Assembly (NCBI RefSeq): GCF_910593845.1
Contig: NZ_CAJVAS010000001.1
Coordinates: forward strand, 372,001-436,000
Origin: Paenibacillus solanacearum
GTDB taxonomy: Bacteria > Bacillota > Bacilli > Paenibacillales > NBRC-103111
Length of the DNA stretch: 64,000 nucleotides
Direction of reading: 5' to 3'
Shown here: piece by piece, positions 44,011 to 53,331 of the stretch
Layout of the letters: the number at the start of each line of letters is the position of its first letter
How positions within the stretch are numbered: position 1 is the stretch's first letter
Notes under the pieces: generated by a model
The model's input: the letters and a program-made list of their open reading frames with translations, nothing else
Databases searched by the model: none
Told to the model about the DNA's origin: nothing
Translations under genes and position numbers: made by a program

Positions 44011-44337
44011 ACATATCTCCAATTTGTCATCCTCATCGGCTGAGGGATTTGCTGAAAGAAGCCCGCTAACTAACTGCTCACCGCATGAGAAGTCATAGTT
44101 CCAATTATAGCGGATTACATGATGCCAAATACATAAAACAACAAAAAAACTACAAATTCGTCGAATATCAACAAACCTTAATTGAGGATGGGAAAAATCG
44201 GAAAACTTACCTTGAAATTATTTTTGCACACGAAGGGCGATTTCGTGGACTTGAATAATAATTCGTTGACCGCTGTGGCTCAGCGAAAGTTGAACTGGTA
44301 ATATAAATAACAACCAGGTAAAGGAAGGGATTGAAAC
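44011..44337. other. 327-base divergent intergenic region
   Basis: AT-rich. It contains TATAAT for the minus-strand gene (44104-44109) and TGGTAATAT (extended -10, 44296-44304) for the acetyltransferase. No gene is seen. Confidence 0.5.
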
Positions 44338-45057
44338 ATGGAAGAACGGAATGAATCGGAATTATCGGCCTATGCGCTGATGGAGCTTCACGCGGAGGCG
44401 ATGTTTACGCATGACGCAGACATGCGGCTACGTATGATGAATGAGCCATGGCCGGGGGAGGCGGCGGCTCCGCGTTTTTTCTTGGGGCGGACCACAGAAG
44501 GAAGGTCGGTCTGGCGGTTTCGTTACGACGTTCCTTCTGAGATTGTCCAGCGGCTGGAATCGTTATGCACCGATGAACCGGCGGTTTCGGATTTCGAGAC
44601 GAAGCCGAAGCATGCTGAAGCGTACATGGAACTGCTTCAGGGCGAACGATTCACCATGGGGCCATGCTTTCATATTCCGGTCGAAACGGCTTCGAAGATG
44701 CCGGTGGTTCAACTGACTAGCGAAAATATAGCGTCTCACCGGTTGGATGGCTTCGAATGGCTAGCGGCGGAGATCGGATATGTGCAGCCTTGTATGGCGG
44801 TCGTACGACAGAGTCATGTGGCGTCCGTCTGCCGCAGCGTACGGATCTCGCCTCTCGCACATGAAGCGGGATTGGAGACGTTGGAGCCGTACCGTGGCAA
44901 CGGCTATGCCGCCGCCGTGGTGGCCGAATGGGCCAAAGGCGTGCGCGCTAGGGGATGCGTCCCGTTATACAGCACATCAGGGGACAACGCTTCTTCGCAA
45001 AGGGTGGCGCAAAAGTTGAATTTAAGCTTCTATGGCGTCAATTTTACAATCTATTGA
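44338..45057 (+). CDS. GNAT family N-acetyltransferase
   Basis: The 239-residue protein has a C-terminal GNAT fold of the FR47 type. The acetyl-CoA-binding motif appears as LEPYRGNGYAAAVVAEWAKGVRARG (Q/RxxGxG/A form RGNGYA), followed by YSTSGDNASSQRVAQKLNLSFYG. The N-terminal 110 residues are variable and probably confer substrate specificity. ATG 44338 follows GGAAGGGATTG. The substrate is unknown. Confidence 0.82.
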   Translation: MEERNESELSAYALMELHAEAMFTHDADMRLRMMNEPWPGEAAAPRFFLGRTTEGRSVWRFRYDVPSEIVQRLESLCTDEPAVSDFETKPKHAEAYMELLQGERFTMGPCFHIPVETASKMPVVQLTSENIASHRLDGFEWLAAEIGYVQPCMAVVRQSHVASVCRSVRISPLAHEAGLETLEPYRGNGYAAAVVAEWAKGVRARGCVPLYSTSGDNASSQRVAQKLNLSFYGVNFTIY

Positions 45058-45163
45058 TTCCAGCGAATCGAAGTGGAACGGCATGGAAGGATTTGGGTCG
45101 GATGCTGGAGAATAGTTAGAATGTTGAAGGATTAAGCTTACGATTTGGGAGGCGGCGAATGTT

Positions 45164-46645
45164 TTGAGTAGGTTACATTTCGGTTTTCCAGAAAATCACG
45201 GCCTCTCGTCAAAGGCATTATCGCGATTTTTCGACCAGGTTGAACACCATTCCTTGCAGTTGAACAGCTTCATGCTGCTTCAGGACGGCGTTGTAACCGC
45301 GCAGATGTGGAGGGCGCCTTACCGGACCGACCGGCCGCAGCTGCTGTATTCGCTGAGCAAGAGCTTTACTTCGATTGCGGCAGGCATCGCAATAGATCAA
45401 GGATATTTTCGCCTCGACGACCGGGTGGTAGGCTTCTTTCCCGATCGCTGCCCTGAGCAGATTTCGGCCAACCTGTCGAAGATGACGGTGCACCATCTGC
45501 TGTCGATGAACACGGGGCACCGCGCCAATATTTACAGCGACGTTACGGGAACGACCGATTGGGTAAAAGCCTTCTTGGCCATGGAGGTGGAGTGCGAACC
45601 CGGAAGCCATTATTCATATAATACGCCGGCCACCTACATGCTGTCGGCGATACTTCGGGAGGCCACCGGTCAGCATCTGGTCGACTTCCTAATGCCGAGA
45701 CTGTTCGAGCCGCTGGGCATCGATCGCCCGGTATGGGAAACATGCCCGCTCGGCACGGCCGCAGGCGGGATGGGATTAAGCTTGACTACGGAAAGCGTGG
45801 CGAAGTTCGGACAAATGCTGCTGGACAAGGGCAAGTACAACGGCAGAACGATTGTTTCCGAAGCATTCATCGCACAGGCGACGCAGGAACAGAGCGATAA
45901 CCGTCCAGGCGCAAAAGATATCGATTCGGCGCAAGGCTACGGCTACCAGATTCATCTGGGCCGCAGAAACTGCTTTCGCGGCGCCGGCGCATTTGGCCAG
46001 CTGTGCCTGGTGGCGCCCGAACAGCGTATCGTCATTGCGGCTACGGCCGCTTTTGCCAAAGGGCAAAGCCAGCAATTGCTCGATTTGATCTACGAGCATA
46101 TCCTCGGCGAGGTCGAACGGGACAGCAGCGTTCCGCCAATGATGGATGAGCGTACCGCGCTTCAAGAGCGTTTGGCCGGTATGACGTATCCGGTGCTGGA
46201 AGTGCGCCCGATCCCGGTAGACATAGCGGATTATGACGGTCGGTGGTTCGGCATCGAGGACAACCCGGAGAAGCTCCGCAAGCTCGGTTTCGCCCGCAAA
46301 GCGGATCGGCTCATAGTCCGGCTCTGCTGCGACGAACGCGAGCTGCGCGAGCTTGAATTCGACTTTCATACCCCTGTGCGCCAGCATGATGTATTCGTTA
46401 AGGATTTGTCGGTGCACCGGCAGGAAGTCGTCGCGTATGCGGGATGGCTGGATCGCGCGACGCTCAAGCTGACCTTGTTGTACATCGAAACCCCGTACTG
46501 CGCGTCGTACACGATCCGCTTTCACGACGATGGGATCGAGCTGCAGTTCGTAATGAACGTATCGATGACGGCCATGAACTACAAAGCTGCCGGACATCGC
46601 GAGGACATCGTCCAGCGGAGAAGCGATGACGTACACGTACTTTAA
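45164..46645 (+). CDS. Serine hydrolase, class C beta-lactamase-like
   Basis: This 493-residue protein has a penicillin-binding/beta-lactamase-type catalytic domain (about 10-310). The nucleophile motif is SLSK (Ser63, Lys66), the second motif is Ser151-Tyr152-Asn153 in HYSYNTP, and HLGRRNCFRGAGAFGQ is near the third motif. The C-terminal 170 residues form an accessory beta domain. There is no signal peptide, so it is an intracellular esterase or peptidase rather than a secreted beta-lactamase. TTG 45164 follows GGGAGGCGGCG. Confidence 0.82.
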   Translation: MSRLHFGFPENHGLSSKALSRFFDQVEHHSLQLNSFMLLQDGVVTAQMWRAPYRTDRPQLLYSLSKSFTSIAAGIAIDQGYFRLDDRVVGFFPDRCPEQISANLSKMTVHHLLSMNTGHRANIYSDVTGTTDWVKAFLAMEVECEPGSHYSYNTPATYMLSAILREATGQHLVDFLMPRLFEPLGIDRPVWETCPLGTAAGGMGLSLTTESVAKFGQMLLDKGKYNGRTIVSEAFIAQATQEQSDNRPGAKDIDSAQGYGYQIHLGRRNCFRGAGAFGQLCLVAPEQRIVIAATAAFAKGQSQQLLDLIYEHILGEVERDSSVPPMMDERTALQERLAGMTYPVLEVRPIPVDIADYDGRWFGIEDNPEKLRKLGFARKADRLIVRLCCDERELRELEFDFHTPVRQHDVFVKDLSVHRQEVVAYAGWLDRATLKLTLLYIETPYCASYTIRFHDDGIELQFVMNVSMTAMNYKAAGHREDIVQRRSDDVHVL

Positions 46646-46739
46646 GAATGAAGATGGGCCACGGGAACATCGGCTTTCATCCTAACGATGTGAGGGAGGG
46701 GACGATATTGAAGGAATCGGTTGTGCATTTTACGATGAT

Positions 46740-47492
46740 TTGGCAGACAAGTACCATCTCATCTTCGTCGATTGGAATCATGCCATCGCCTGGCAGGGGG
46801 ACGTGCTGGACCGTTTTCTACAGTCCATCCTGCCGGGGCGGGAGCAGGGACATATTACAATGCTGGATTGTTCCTGCGGCATCGGAACGCAGGCGATCGG
46901 TCTGGCCCAGCGCGGTTACCAGGTAACGGCAACGGATATCAGTCCGGTTTCCGTCGAGAGAGCCAGGCAAGAAGCGGCAGCACGCGGACTGAAAGTGAAT
47001 TTCGGGGTGGCCGATTTTCGCTCGCTGGAGCAGACGGTTTCCGGCGTGTTCGACGTTGTGCTGTCGGCGGATAATGCAATTCCGCACCTGCTGACGGATG
47101 AAGATTACCATGCAGCGGCATCGAACCTGTATTCGAAGGTTCGAGACGGCGGCCTCGTGCTCATTACGATCAGAGATTACGACGAGCTGACGAAAGCAAA
47201 GCCGAAAGCGACGGAGCCGCGCGTATTCGATCACGGCAAGCGCATCGTATTCCAAGTTTGGGATTGGGACGATGACGGGACAACGTACGAGACCCATCAT
47301 TTTATCGTACAAGAAATCGAAGGAGAGTGGAGGACGCAGCATCACGCAACGAGATACAGGGCTTTGCTGCGGGAAGAGCTCAGCCGCATCCTGACAGCGG
47401 CCGGATTTTCGGATGTCGAATGGCACATGCCGGAACAATCCGGTTATTACCAGCCGCTTGTCGTAGCGCGGAAGAAAACGGCTGAATCATAA
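46740..47492 (+). CDS. Class I SAM-dependent methyltransferase, probable 5' frameshift
   Basis: The open frame gives 250 residues with the SAM-binding motif LDCSCGIGTQAIGLAQRGYQVTATDISPVSVERA, an acidic post-motif (VVLSADNAIPHL) and a C-terminal substrate region. TTG 46740 has no ribosome binding site. A consensus GAGGGAGGGG (46692-46701) instead precedes TTG 46708, which reads KESVVHF in another frame. Adding one T to the run at 46728-46731 would join this to FYDDLADKYHLIF in the methyltransferase frame. Either the gene is frameshifted, the run is a sequencing error, or translation begins at the in-frame ATT 46707. The catalytic part is intact. Confidence 0.8.
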   Translation: MADKYHLIFVDWNHAIAWQGDVLDRFLQSILPGREQGHITMLDCSCGIGTQAIGLAQRGYQVTATDISPVSVERARQEAAARGLKVNFGVADFRSLEQTVSGVFDVVLSADNAIPHLLTDEDYHAAASNLYSKVRDGGLVLITIRDYDELTKAKPKATEPRVFDHGKRIVFQVWDWDDDGTTYETHHFIVQEIEGEWRTQHHATRYRALLREELSRILTAAGFSDVEWHMPEQSGYYQPLVVARKKTAES

Positions 47493-47537
47493 AAAAGTAA
47501 AACCAGCATGCTGCAGCATGACGGTTTTACTTTTTTT
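47491..47537 (+). terminator. Intrinsic terminator after the methyltransferase gene
   Basis: AAAAAAGTAAAACC pairs with GGTTTTACTTTTTT, with inner CATGCTGCAGCATG forming the top of the hairpin. Confidence 0.9.
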
Positions 47538-47599
47538 ATTAGGCTTTGTTTTGTCTATGGATTTAAAGGAGCTAAAAAGGCTTGCTGATTTATCTTCTT

Positions 47600-47772
47600 T
47601 TTGCAATCCCGAACCAACGGTGGGTCGGCTCCCGTTCGAGCAATTAACGAAATCCAAGAGCAGAAGCACAAAGATGGGCGCGTTCTTGTTAAGCTAAAAC
47701 GGGAGGATAACGAAGAAACAATTTTGATTCAACCTGAAGGAAATAAGGGGCAGTGGCAAGAACTAAATAGTT
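47600..47772 (+). pseudogene. Possible gene remnant
   Basis: In the frame of 47601 the sequence reads as an ordinary protein tail (EIQEQKHKDGRVLVKLKRED, then LIQPEGNKGQWQELN) up to TAG 47768. No start or ribosome binding site is present. Codon use is AT-rich like the following gene. No family recognised; it may be a decayed fragment or chance. Confidence 0.25.
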
Positions 47773-47799
47773 CAAAGATACCAGGTAGGAGTGCTAACC

Positions 47800-48240
47800 A
47801 TGGAAGCAGTGATTATAAACGAAAGCAAAACTTTTATACTATATGGTTTTTCCAAACTTCATGATCAAAGCAAACCTTATAGTGCTACAATTTTCGAATT
47901 ATTGGATAGGGTTTGGGAGGAAGTAAGAAATAATAAACTCTCTCTTTCAGGTATTAATCATGTCGTTTATGAGGATGGTCATCATATGTTTGCTGGAATT
48001 GAGCTGATTTCTCCTCCTGAAGGAGATTCATTGCTAGAGAAAAAGATCGTCCATTTTCAAAAATATGCTTACTGCAAACATATCGGGCCGTACAATAAAT
48101 TAGATGAAAGCTATCAAAAAGTTCGGACGTTGGCAGAAAACTCAGGCGGAGAAATCGAACTTCCTTTAATAGAAGTATACGGACATTGGACGGATGATGA
48201 ATCAAAACTTGAGACTGAGATTTTCCATAATCTCAAATAA
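47800..48240 (+). CDS. GyrI-like small-molecule-binding domain protein
   Basis: This 146-residue stand-alone GyrI-like/AraC effector-binding fold protein shows TFILYGFSKLHDQSKPYSATIFELLDRVWEEV, YEDGHHMFAGIEL and a C-terminal LPLIEVYGHWTDDESKLETEIFHNL. Proteins of this fold bind or hydrolyse small toxic molecules or act as co-sensors. ATG 47800 follows GTAGGAG; the overlapping GTG 47791 adds three residues. The gene is AT-rich compared with its flanks, suggesting recent acquisition. Confidence 0.8.
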   Translation: MEAVIINESKTFILYGFSKLHDQSKPYSATIFELLDRVWEEVRNNKLSLSGINHVVYEDGHHMFAGIELISPPEGDSLLEKKIVHFQKYAYCKHIGPYNKLDESYQKVRTLAENSGGEIELPLIEVYGHWTDDESKLETEIFHNLK

Positions 48241-48377
48241 TTTTACCTTACATTTATAAATATACCCACGGTGGTTCTTAACTTAGCGTGGAGGAGCATC
48301 CGATGCGGAGGCTCCTCTTCGTTTGGGCAAGTGTAATGGAGTCAAGTATCGAAGCGGCGAATAGCTGGGTTGAACTG

Positions 48378-49220
48378 CTAGAGCTTGCCAGACTCCACAG
48401 CGCTACGCAGCGCAGGGAAAACAGCATTGAATCCGAGCTGTTCCCGGATTTTTGTCGTATCTACGAGCTGCAGCCAGGAAGAATTGAGCGGGCGGTTTAC
48501 TGCATCTTCAACAATCGGTTCATTATAGAGGTTCATAATATCCCGAACCGGCACCGGTATATTGTCGGCAACGTTAAAAATATGCCCTACGCTGCGCTCG
48601 TTCTCTGTAGCAAGGATGATCGCTTGTGCGACATCTGCATGATGAACGATATGCATTGGTTGAGCAGCGTTACAGTTGCGAAACCATTGCAAGCCCTCTT
48701 TCAGATGCGGATCTCCGTCCCCATATACAAAAGCCAATCGAAGAATCGTTAACCCAAGTCCATTGCTAGACTGTAGCTCCAGCAGTTCCCGCTCGGCGGC
48801 GGCTTTCGCCTTAGCATAGGGAGCGGCGGGACGAGGGAGATCGTCTTCAACAAAGGGCTGCAATTGACCGGGGCCATATACAAGATTGGTGCTCGCAAAA
48901 ATAAATCGGGACACGCCCGATTGCAAAGCGGCGCGCGCCAATGCCGCTGTACCCTCCAGATTCACGGCGTACGATTCCTCTTCTGTTGCCCCGCGAAAAT
49001 AAGCGGCCAAATGAATAATGGCATCTTGATTAGCTGCCGCTTGGGCGAGAGAGTCGGGCTGTAGCAGGTCTCCTTGAACGAATTCGGCGCCTTGTTCGAT
49101 TAACCATTGCGCGCGTTCGGGTTGTCGAACGAGCATACGGACAGAATATCCTCTTTGTAACAATCGAGGGACAAGCCGGCTTCCTATGCGTCCCGTAGCG
49201 CCGGTAATTAAAACTTTCAT
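48378..49220 (-). CDS. NAD-dependent epimerase/dehydratase (extended SDR)
   Basis: This 280-residue oxidoreductase has the Rossmann glycine motif GATGRIGSRL, a catalytic Ser/Thr in FIFASTNLVYG and the YxxxK pair in PYAKAKAAAE. The C-terminal region (IFNVADNIPVPVRDIMNLYNE) is typical of sugar-nucleotide or flavonoid-type extended SDRs. ATG 49220 is preceded by GGAGGAG. It is divergent from a frameshifted XRE/MmyB-like regulator, a common arrangement in which the regulator controls the SDR gene. Confidence 0.88.
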   Translation of the reverse strand: MKVLITGATGRIGSRLVPRLLQRGYSVRMLVRQPERAQWLIEQGAEFVQGDLLQPDSLAQAAANQDAIIHLAAYFRGATEEESYAVNLEGTAALARAALQSGVSRFIFASTNLVYGPGQLQPFVEDDLPRPAAPYAKAKAAAERELLELQSSNGLGLTILRLAFVYGDGDPHLKEGLQWFRNCNAAQPMHIVHHADVAQAIILATENERSVGHIFNVADNIPVPVRDIMNLYNEPIVEDAVNRPLNSSWLQLVDTTKIREQLGFNAVFPALRSAVESGKL

Positions 49221-49351
49221 GCGATAACTCCTCCAATGACGTTTTCACTTTTCCCCCGGGGTGGTACAATGCCATTATTATCGATTTTTTATCGTAGTAC
49301 CAGATGTTACTTATCGTAGGATTGAAAGTATCAGGATACGGAGGCGTCGTA

Positions 49352-50172
49352 ATGGAGGATCGGGAACGGCGGCAAGCGTTGGCCGATTTTTTAAAAACAA
49401 GAAGAGCCCGTCTGTCCCCGTCGGATGTAGGTCTTCCTGCGGGGCTCCGTCGGCGGACACCCGGGCTGAGGCGTGAAGAAATAGCGCAGTTAGCCAATAT
49501 TGGAACCTCATGGTATATTGCATTGGAACAAGGTCGGGACGTTCAGCCTTCCGAACAAGTGTTGGATAGTCTGGCTCAAGCGCTTCGCCTGAGCTTTGCC
49601 GAACGGCGGCATTTGCATTTGTTGGCGCAGCCACCGTCATCGACTGAACGGTATAGTCCCCCGGAAGAGATCGTTAGCCATTCGCTAACACAAGCGGTAC
49701 AAGCGCTCCATCCGCATCCGACCTATGTCCTCGGCAGACGATGGGCTTGCTGTTGTGGAACAAAGCGGCGGAGCTCGTGTTTTCCTTTTCAGAAATTGCG
49801 CCTCCGCATTCGCAGAACTTGCTATGGCGATGCTTCACGAACCCGGTACTGCGTTCGCACCGGAATTGGGAGAAATATGCGCAAATCCAAATTGCTCAAT
49901 TTCGTGCAAACTATGCGCGCTACCCTGGTGATCCATGGTTTGGCGAGCTGGTCGAGGACCTCCATCAACTCTCCGAACCCTTTCGTCAATGGTGGCATCA
50001 GCATGACGTCAACGGTACGCCGGATGGACATAAAATAATGGATCACCAGACGCTCGGGCGTCTCGAATTCGATCATGTCACATTGGAAGTTCCGGACGAT
50101 GCCGACCAGAAGGTGGTCATCTACACTTGTTCACATGAGACATCCGTTACATTGAGCGGGCTGTTGACTTGA
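49352..50172 (+). pseudogene. XRE family regulator with MmyB-like ligand domain, frameshifted
   Basis: From ATG 49352 (GGAGGCG upstream) the frame encodes the helix-turn-helix RRRTPGLRREEIAQLANIGTSWYIALEQGR and HPHPTYVLGRRW. One base seems missing near 49745, where the expected W-x-LLLWNKAAELV of MmyB-like domains continues only in the next frame (GLLLWNKAAELVFSF) to TGA 50172. The remaining ligand domain (PWFGELVEDLHQLSEPF) and the DNA-binding half both look undecayed. The lesion is therefore recent, or an assembly error. Confidence 0.8.
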
Positions 50173-50265
50173 CGCCGAATAAACAAAGATGAGTTAGCGA
50201 TGATGCATCGTACGGTAGAACGCATTGTCGGCATGATTCATAATATTGCTCTAATCAATTGGACG

Positions 50266-50301
50266 AAGGCTGGGGATTGGGAAAATCCACCGGCCTTTTT
50301 C
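50266..50301 (+). terminator. Terminator-like hairpin
   Basis: AAGGCTGGGGATT can pair with AATCCACCGGCCTT with small bulges, followed by TTTCATT. Confidence 0.5.
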
Positions 50302-50330
50302 ATTCGCTCAGATGCTCGCAAGCCCCCGAC

Positions 50331-51158
50331 TTATTGCGAAAGCAAGAAATCGATCACTATGCTCGAGAACTCTTCGGGACGTTCGACGTTCGACAAATGG
50401 ACGACGGGCAATAAGACCAGCTTGGCGTTAGGCACCGTAGCGGCGAGCTGCTCGCCGTGACTGGGGAGCGTCACCGTATCGTACTGGCCGGCGATCACTA
50501 GCGTCGGGCTGTCGATCAGCGCCGCCGTCCGGCGCATATCCATGTCGCGAATCGCAGCGAACAAGCCGGCAAAGCCGTGCGGATGCGTTGCAAGCACCAT
50601 GTCGCGGAAGGTCGATACGATCGCGTGCTCCGTCTCCCGCATTCGCGGAGAAAACCAGTTGCCGATGAACATGTCGGCAAGCTCCGTCCGATTGTCGGAT
50701 TGAAGCACGGAGGCAATCATGCGGTCCCACGAATCGGCAGGACCCAAATACGATGAGGTATTGCTAAGAACGAGCCGGTCGATCCTTTCGGGTGCATGGA
50801 TGGCGAGCCATTGTCCAACCGCTCCTCCGAAGGATAAGCCGATAAAATGCACCCGATTCAACTGCAGTGCATCGAGCAGCTCGATCACATCCCGCCCCAG
50901 TCGATCCATCGAATAGGCTCCCGCAGGCGCGTCCGAGGCGCCATGTCCGCGGAAATCGTAACGAAGCACACGGAAGTGCTGCGTAAGCTCCGGGACGAGT
51001 CCATCCCACATATGGAGCGTCGTGCCAATCGAATTGGCAAGAACGACCGTCGGCCCATGTGACGGCCCGTCGAGCCGATAGGCGATACGTGTGCCGTCCC
51101 CTGCAGTGAAAAATGTGAACGGGTTCGTCATGATGGTGTCGTTTAATGGTTGCGTCAT
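50331..51158 (-). CDS. Alpha/beta hydrolase, 3-oxoadipate enol-lactonase-like
   Basis: This 275-residue hydrolase has the strand-helix motif VVLANSIGTTLHMWDGLVPEL, the nucleophile elbow GLSFGGAVGQWL (Ser near 101), and acid and His in IAGQYDTVTLP and VVHLSNVERPEEFS. RYDFRGHGASDAPAGAYSM is characteristic of the PcaD branch. No other protocatechuate-pathway genes are nearby, so the natural substrate is uncertain. ATG 51158 has GAAGGGATG upstream. It is divergent from an Lrp regulator that may control it. Confidence 0.83.
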   Translation of the reverse strand: MTQPLNDTIMTNPFTFFTAGDGTRIAYRLDGPSHGPTVVLANSIGTTLHMWDGLVPELTQHFRVLRYDFRGHGASDAPAGAYSMDRLGRDVIELLDALQLNRVHFIGLSFGGAVGQWLAIHAPERIDRLVLSNTSSYLGPADSWDRMIASVLQSDNRTELADMFIGNWFSPRMRETEHAIVSTFRDMVLATHPHGFAGLFAAIRDMDMRRTAALIDSPTLVIAGQYDTVTLPSHGEQLAATVPNAKLVLLPVVHLSNVERPEEFSSIVIDFLLSQ

Positions 51159-51304
51159 ATTTCTTCATCCCTTCATCGGTTTGTTAGTGACATTTTATTA
51201 CAGATAGCGTACAATTTGAATGTATATATAAAGGATATTTGCTATTAATGTCTTAAAATATTATTTAATACAAATCGTAAACCTTAAAAAATGAGGTGTA
51301 TCTT

Positions 51305-51763
51305 ATGGATCAAACCGATTATAAAATCTTGTCGGTTCTGCACGAGAACGCACGGATTCCGATGTCCGAGATGAGCCGAATGATTGCCATGTCGCAGCCG
51401 GCCGCGACCGAACGCGTACGGAAGCTGGAGGAGCAAGGGGTCATTCAAGGTTACCGTGCGGACCTGTCTCCGAAAAAGCTGGGAAAGCTGACGTCGGCAT
51501 TCGTTTTGTTTAAAACAAATCAATGCAAAGACTTTCTTGCTTTTGCCGAACAAGCGCCCGAAATTATCGATTTGTATAGAATTAGCGGGGAATCCAATTA
51601 TTTAATGAAGGTCATGACCGAATCGAGCGAAACGATGGCCCAATTCCTCGACTCCTGCAACCCGTTCGGGTTTACAACGCCATTAATTGTTCTGTCGACA
51701 GCTTTTGAAGACAAGAGTCTTGTTGCTGAGCATGCCGCACCGAATGGCATGCCACAGCCTTAG
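51305..51763 (+). CDS. Lrp/AsnC family transcriptional regulator
   Basis: This 152-residue protein has an N-terminal winged helix (DYKILSVLHENARIPMSEMSRMIAMSQPAATERVRKLEEQGVI) and a C-terminal RAM-like ligand domain (IIDLYRISGESNYLMKVMTES). ATG 51305 follows GAGGTG at 51292-51297; the earlier in-frame GTG 51296 overlaps that site. Divergent placement from the hydrolase at 51158 suggests local control. Ligands of the family are often amino acids. Confidence 0.88.
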   Translation: MDQTDYKILSVLHENARIPMSEMSRMIAMSQPAATERVRKLEEQGVIQGYRADLSPKKLGKLTSAFVLFKTNQCKDFLAFAEQAPEIIDLYRISGESNYLMKVMTESSETMAQFLDSCNPFGFTTPLIVLSTAFEDKSLVAEHAAPNGMPQP

Positions 51764-51941
51764 CCATAAGCTAACGCAGCAGCGCTGAGAGGGAGCTTCC
51801 TTGCGGGAGTTCCTTCATTGAGGGGACGGCTTGATGTCGTAACTATGGCGTTCGAGTTTGATTACACACAAACACGAGATTTCCAGAGATATCCTTTGCT
51901 GCCATAATAAAATCATCTTACTACAAGGAGATGATCCAAGC

Positions 51942-52865
51942 ATGATCCTACGTCAAGTTACACCGAATGATGATTTTGAGCAAATACGAGAATTGCTAGC
52001 GGAGAAGGAAGGTGGACTGGCTCTGTACCGAACCGCAGCTCACGTGCGGGAATGGTTTTTCGCAAACGGGGAGTTCCAGCGGCAGTCACGGATCGGATTT
52101 ATTACATTAGACGGCCCGAAGATCACTGCATTTGTCGGACTTGACCTGCGGGTCAATGACGTGGTGATGATCTATGCGATCCATCCGTCCGATTCGGATA
52201 ACGTGCGTATTTTATCGGATTTATTGGAGAAGTGCGAAGGTGTTGTCGCCGAAAGAGGCGGGAAGCGCATCTCGTATTTTGCTTTTACGGAATTCGGGCA
52301 GCTGCGTAATCGGGAACTATTTACTTTGGAGCGACTGGGCTTCCGGACATCCGATGAATATATGCGCATCTCCATGCGGCTTTCTTTGGCAGACTGGGAT
52401 GAACCCGAGGCGTTGAATAACGGCAACATCCGTGTCGAAGCTTTCGATCTGGAGAACGTCGCCCAACTCTTAAAGGATGACGGCAATAAGCAGAACGCCG
52501 CTATTTTCAGACACCAGTTCAAGAGGGAAGATCCTGGACATGTATGTCTATCGCTGCGCGATGAGGAGGAACAGCTCCTCGCGCTTGCCTATTACAAAGT
52601 GAAAAAGGCGGATCCGGACAGCGAGGTTCTGTCGGCGACGGCGTTTAATCTCCATTTCCGTCCGCAATATGAACTGCCCCGCATCGCTAAAAAACAGTTT
52701 TTGCAGGGCGTGCTGTACACGATGAAGCAGCTGGAGCTGCAGTTTGTCCACTCGTTAATGTCGCTTCGTCATGCCGATATTTTTACGCTTATGGTAAGAG
52801 AAGGCTTCGATGATATCCGCAGCAATTTTTTTGCTTTGACTAAAACCGTCGGAGATCGAGAATGA
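51942..52865 (+). CDS. GNAT-like acetyltransferase
   Basis: The 307-residue protein appears to have two acetyltransferase-like halves. The first (1-160) has ITAFVGLDLRVNDVVMIYAIHPSDSDNVRILSDLLEKCEGVVAERGGKR-type strands, and the second half resembles a degenerate duplicate. A clear Q/RxxGxG/A acetyl-CoA loop is lacking, so activity is doubtful. ATG 51942 lies 11 bases after AAGGAG. Its stop overlaps the start of the CD3324-like gene (ATGA). Confidence 0.6.
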   Translation: MILRQVTPNDDFEQIRELLAEKEGGLALYRTAAHVREWFFANGEFQRQSRIGFITLDGPKITAFVGLDLRVNDVVMIYAIHPSDSDNVRILSDLLEKCEGVVAERGGKRISYFAFTEFGQLRNRELFTLERLGFRTSDEYMRISMRLSLADWDEPEALNNGNIRVEAFDLENVAQLLKDDGNKQNAAIFRHQFKREDPGHVCLSLRDEEEQLLALAYYKVKKADPDSEVLSATAFNLHFRPQYELPRIAKKQFLQGVLYTMKQLELQFVHSLMSLRHADIFTLMVREGFDDIRSNFFALTKTVGDRE

Positions 52866-53131
52866 AAAGGTACAAAAATGCGCGCGACGTCTTGCCTGAA
52901 AGCCTGATCCAAGAAATACAGAAATATGTGCGGGGGGAGCATCTGTATATCCCGCAAACCGAACGTAAGGGCTGGGGCGAAAAGAGCGGCACGCGCGATG
53001 AGATGGAACGAAGAAATAAGGAAATATACCAGAAGTATATGGATGGGATCAGTATGGCGGAGCTGGCCGACATGTATCATTTGAGCGAAGAGCGGATCAG
53101 AGGGATCGTGTACGAAATGCATGCCAACTGA
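52862..53131 (+). CDS. CD3324 family small DNA-binding-like protein
   Basis: This 89-residue protein matches the CD3324 family: YKNARDVLPESLIQEIQKYVRGEHLYIP, then GWGEKSGTRDEMERRNKEI and a C-terminal helix-turn-helix (GISMAELADMYHLSEERIRGIVYEM) like Mor/sigma-70 region 4. It is probably a small transcriptional regulator. It is translationally coupled to the acetyltransferase-like gene by a four-base overlap and followed by a strong terminator. Confidence 0.85.
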   Translation: MKRYKNARDVLPESLIQEIQKYVRGEHLYIPQTERKGWGEKSGTRDEMERRNKEIYQKYMDGISMAELADMYHLSEERIRGIVYEMHAN

Positions 53132-53146
53132 ATGAGCAGTAAAGCG

Positions 53147-53182
53147 AGAGGATCTTCCTGCAGGGGAGATCCTCTTCTTTTG
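53147..53182 (+). terminator. Intrinsic terminator
   Basis: AGAGGATCT and AGATCCTCT pair around a CCTGCAGGGG inner stem, followed by TCTTTT. Confidence 0.85.
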
Positions 53183-53331
53183 CCGAAAATCTGCACTATG
53201 TTCCGGTGGCTGCATAAAGAGCGGTTATGAAAATCGATGCTTCATTTTTTCAAACGGCAATAGATTACATAATATAAAATATGTAAACTAACTTTTAAGA
53301 AGAATACATAATAAATGTTATGTAACCTAGA

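Noticed and set aside
47625-47665. Possible tRNA fragment (GTTCGAGC-like stretch)
   Set aside because: No acceptor, D or anticodon arm can be built around it.
48288-48752. 154-codon plus-strand frame
   Set aside because: Antisense to the C-terminal part of a convincing SDR gene.
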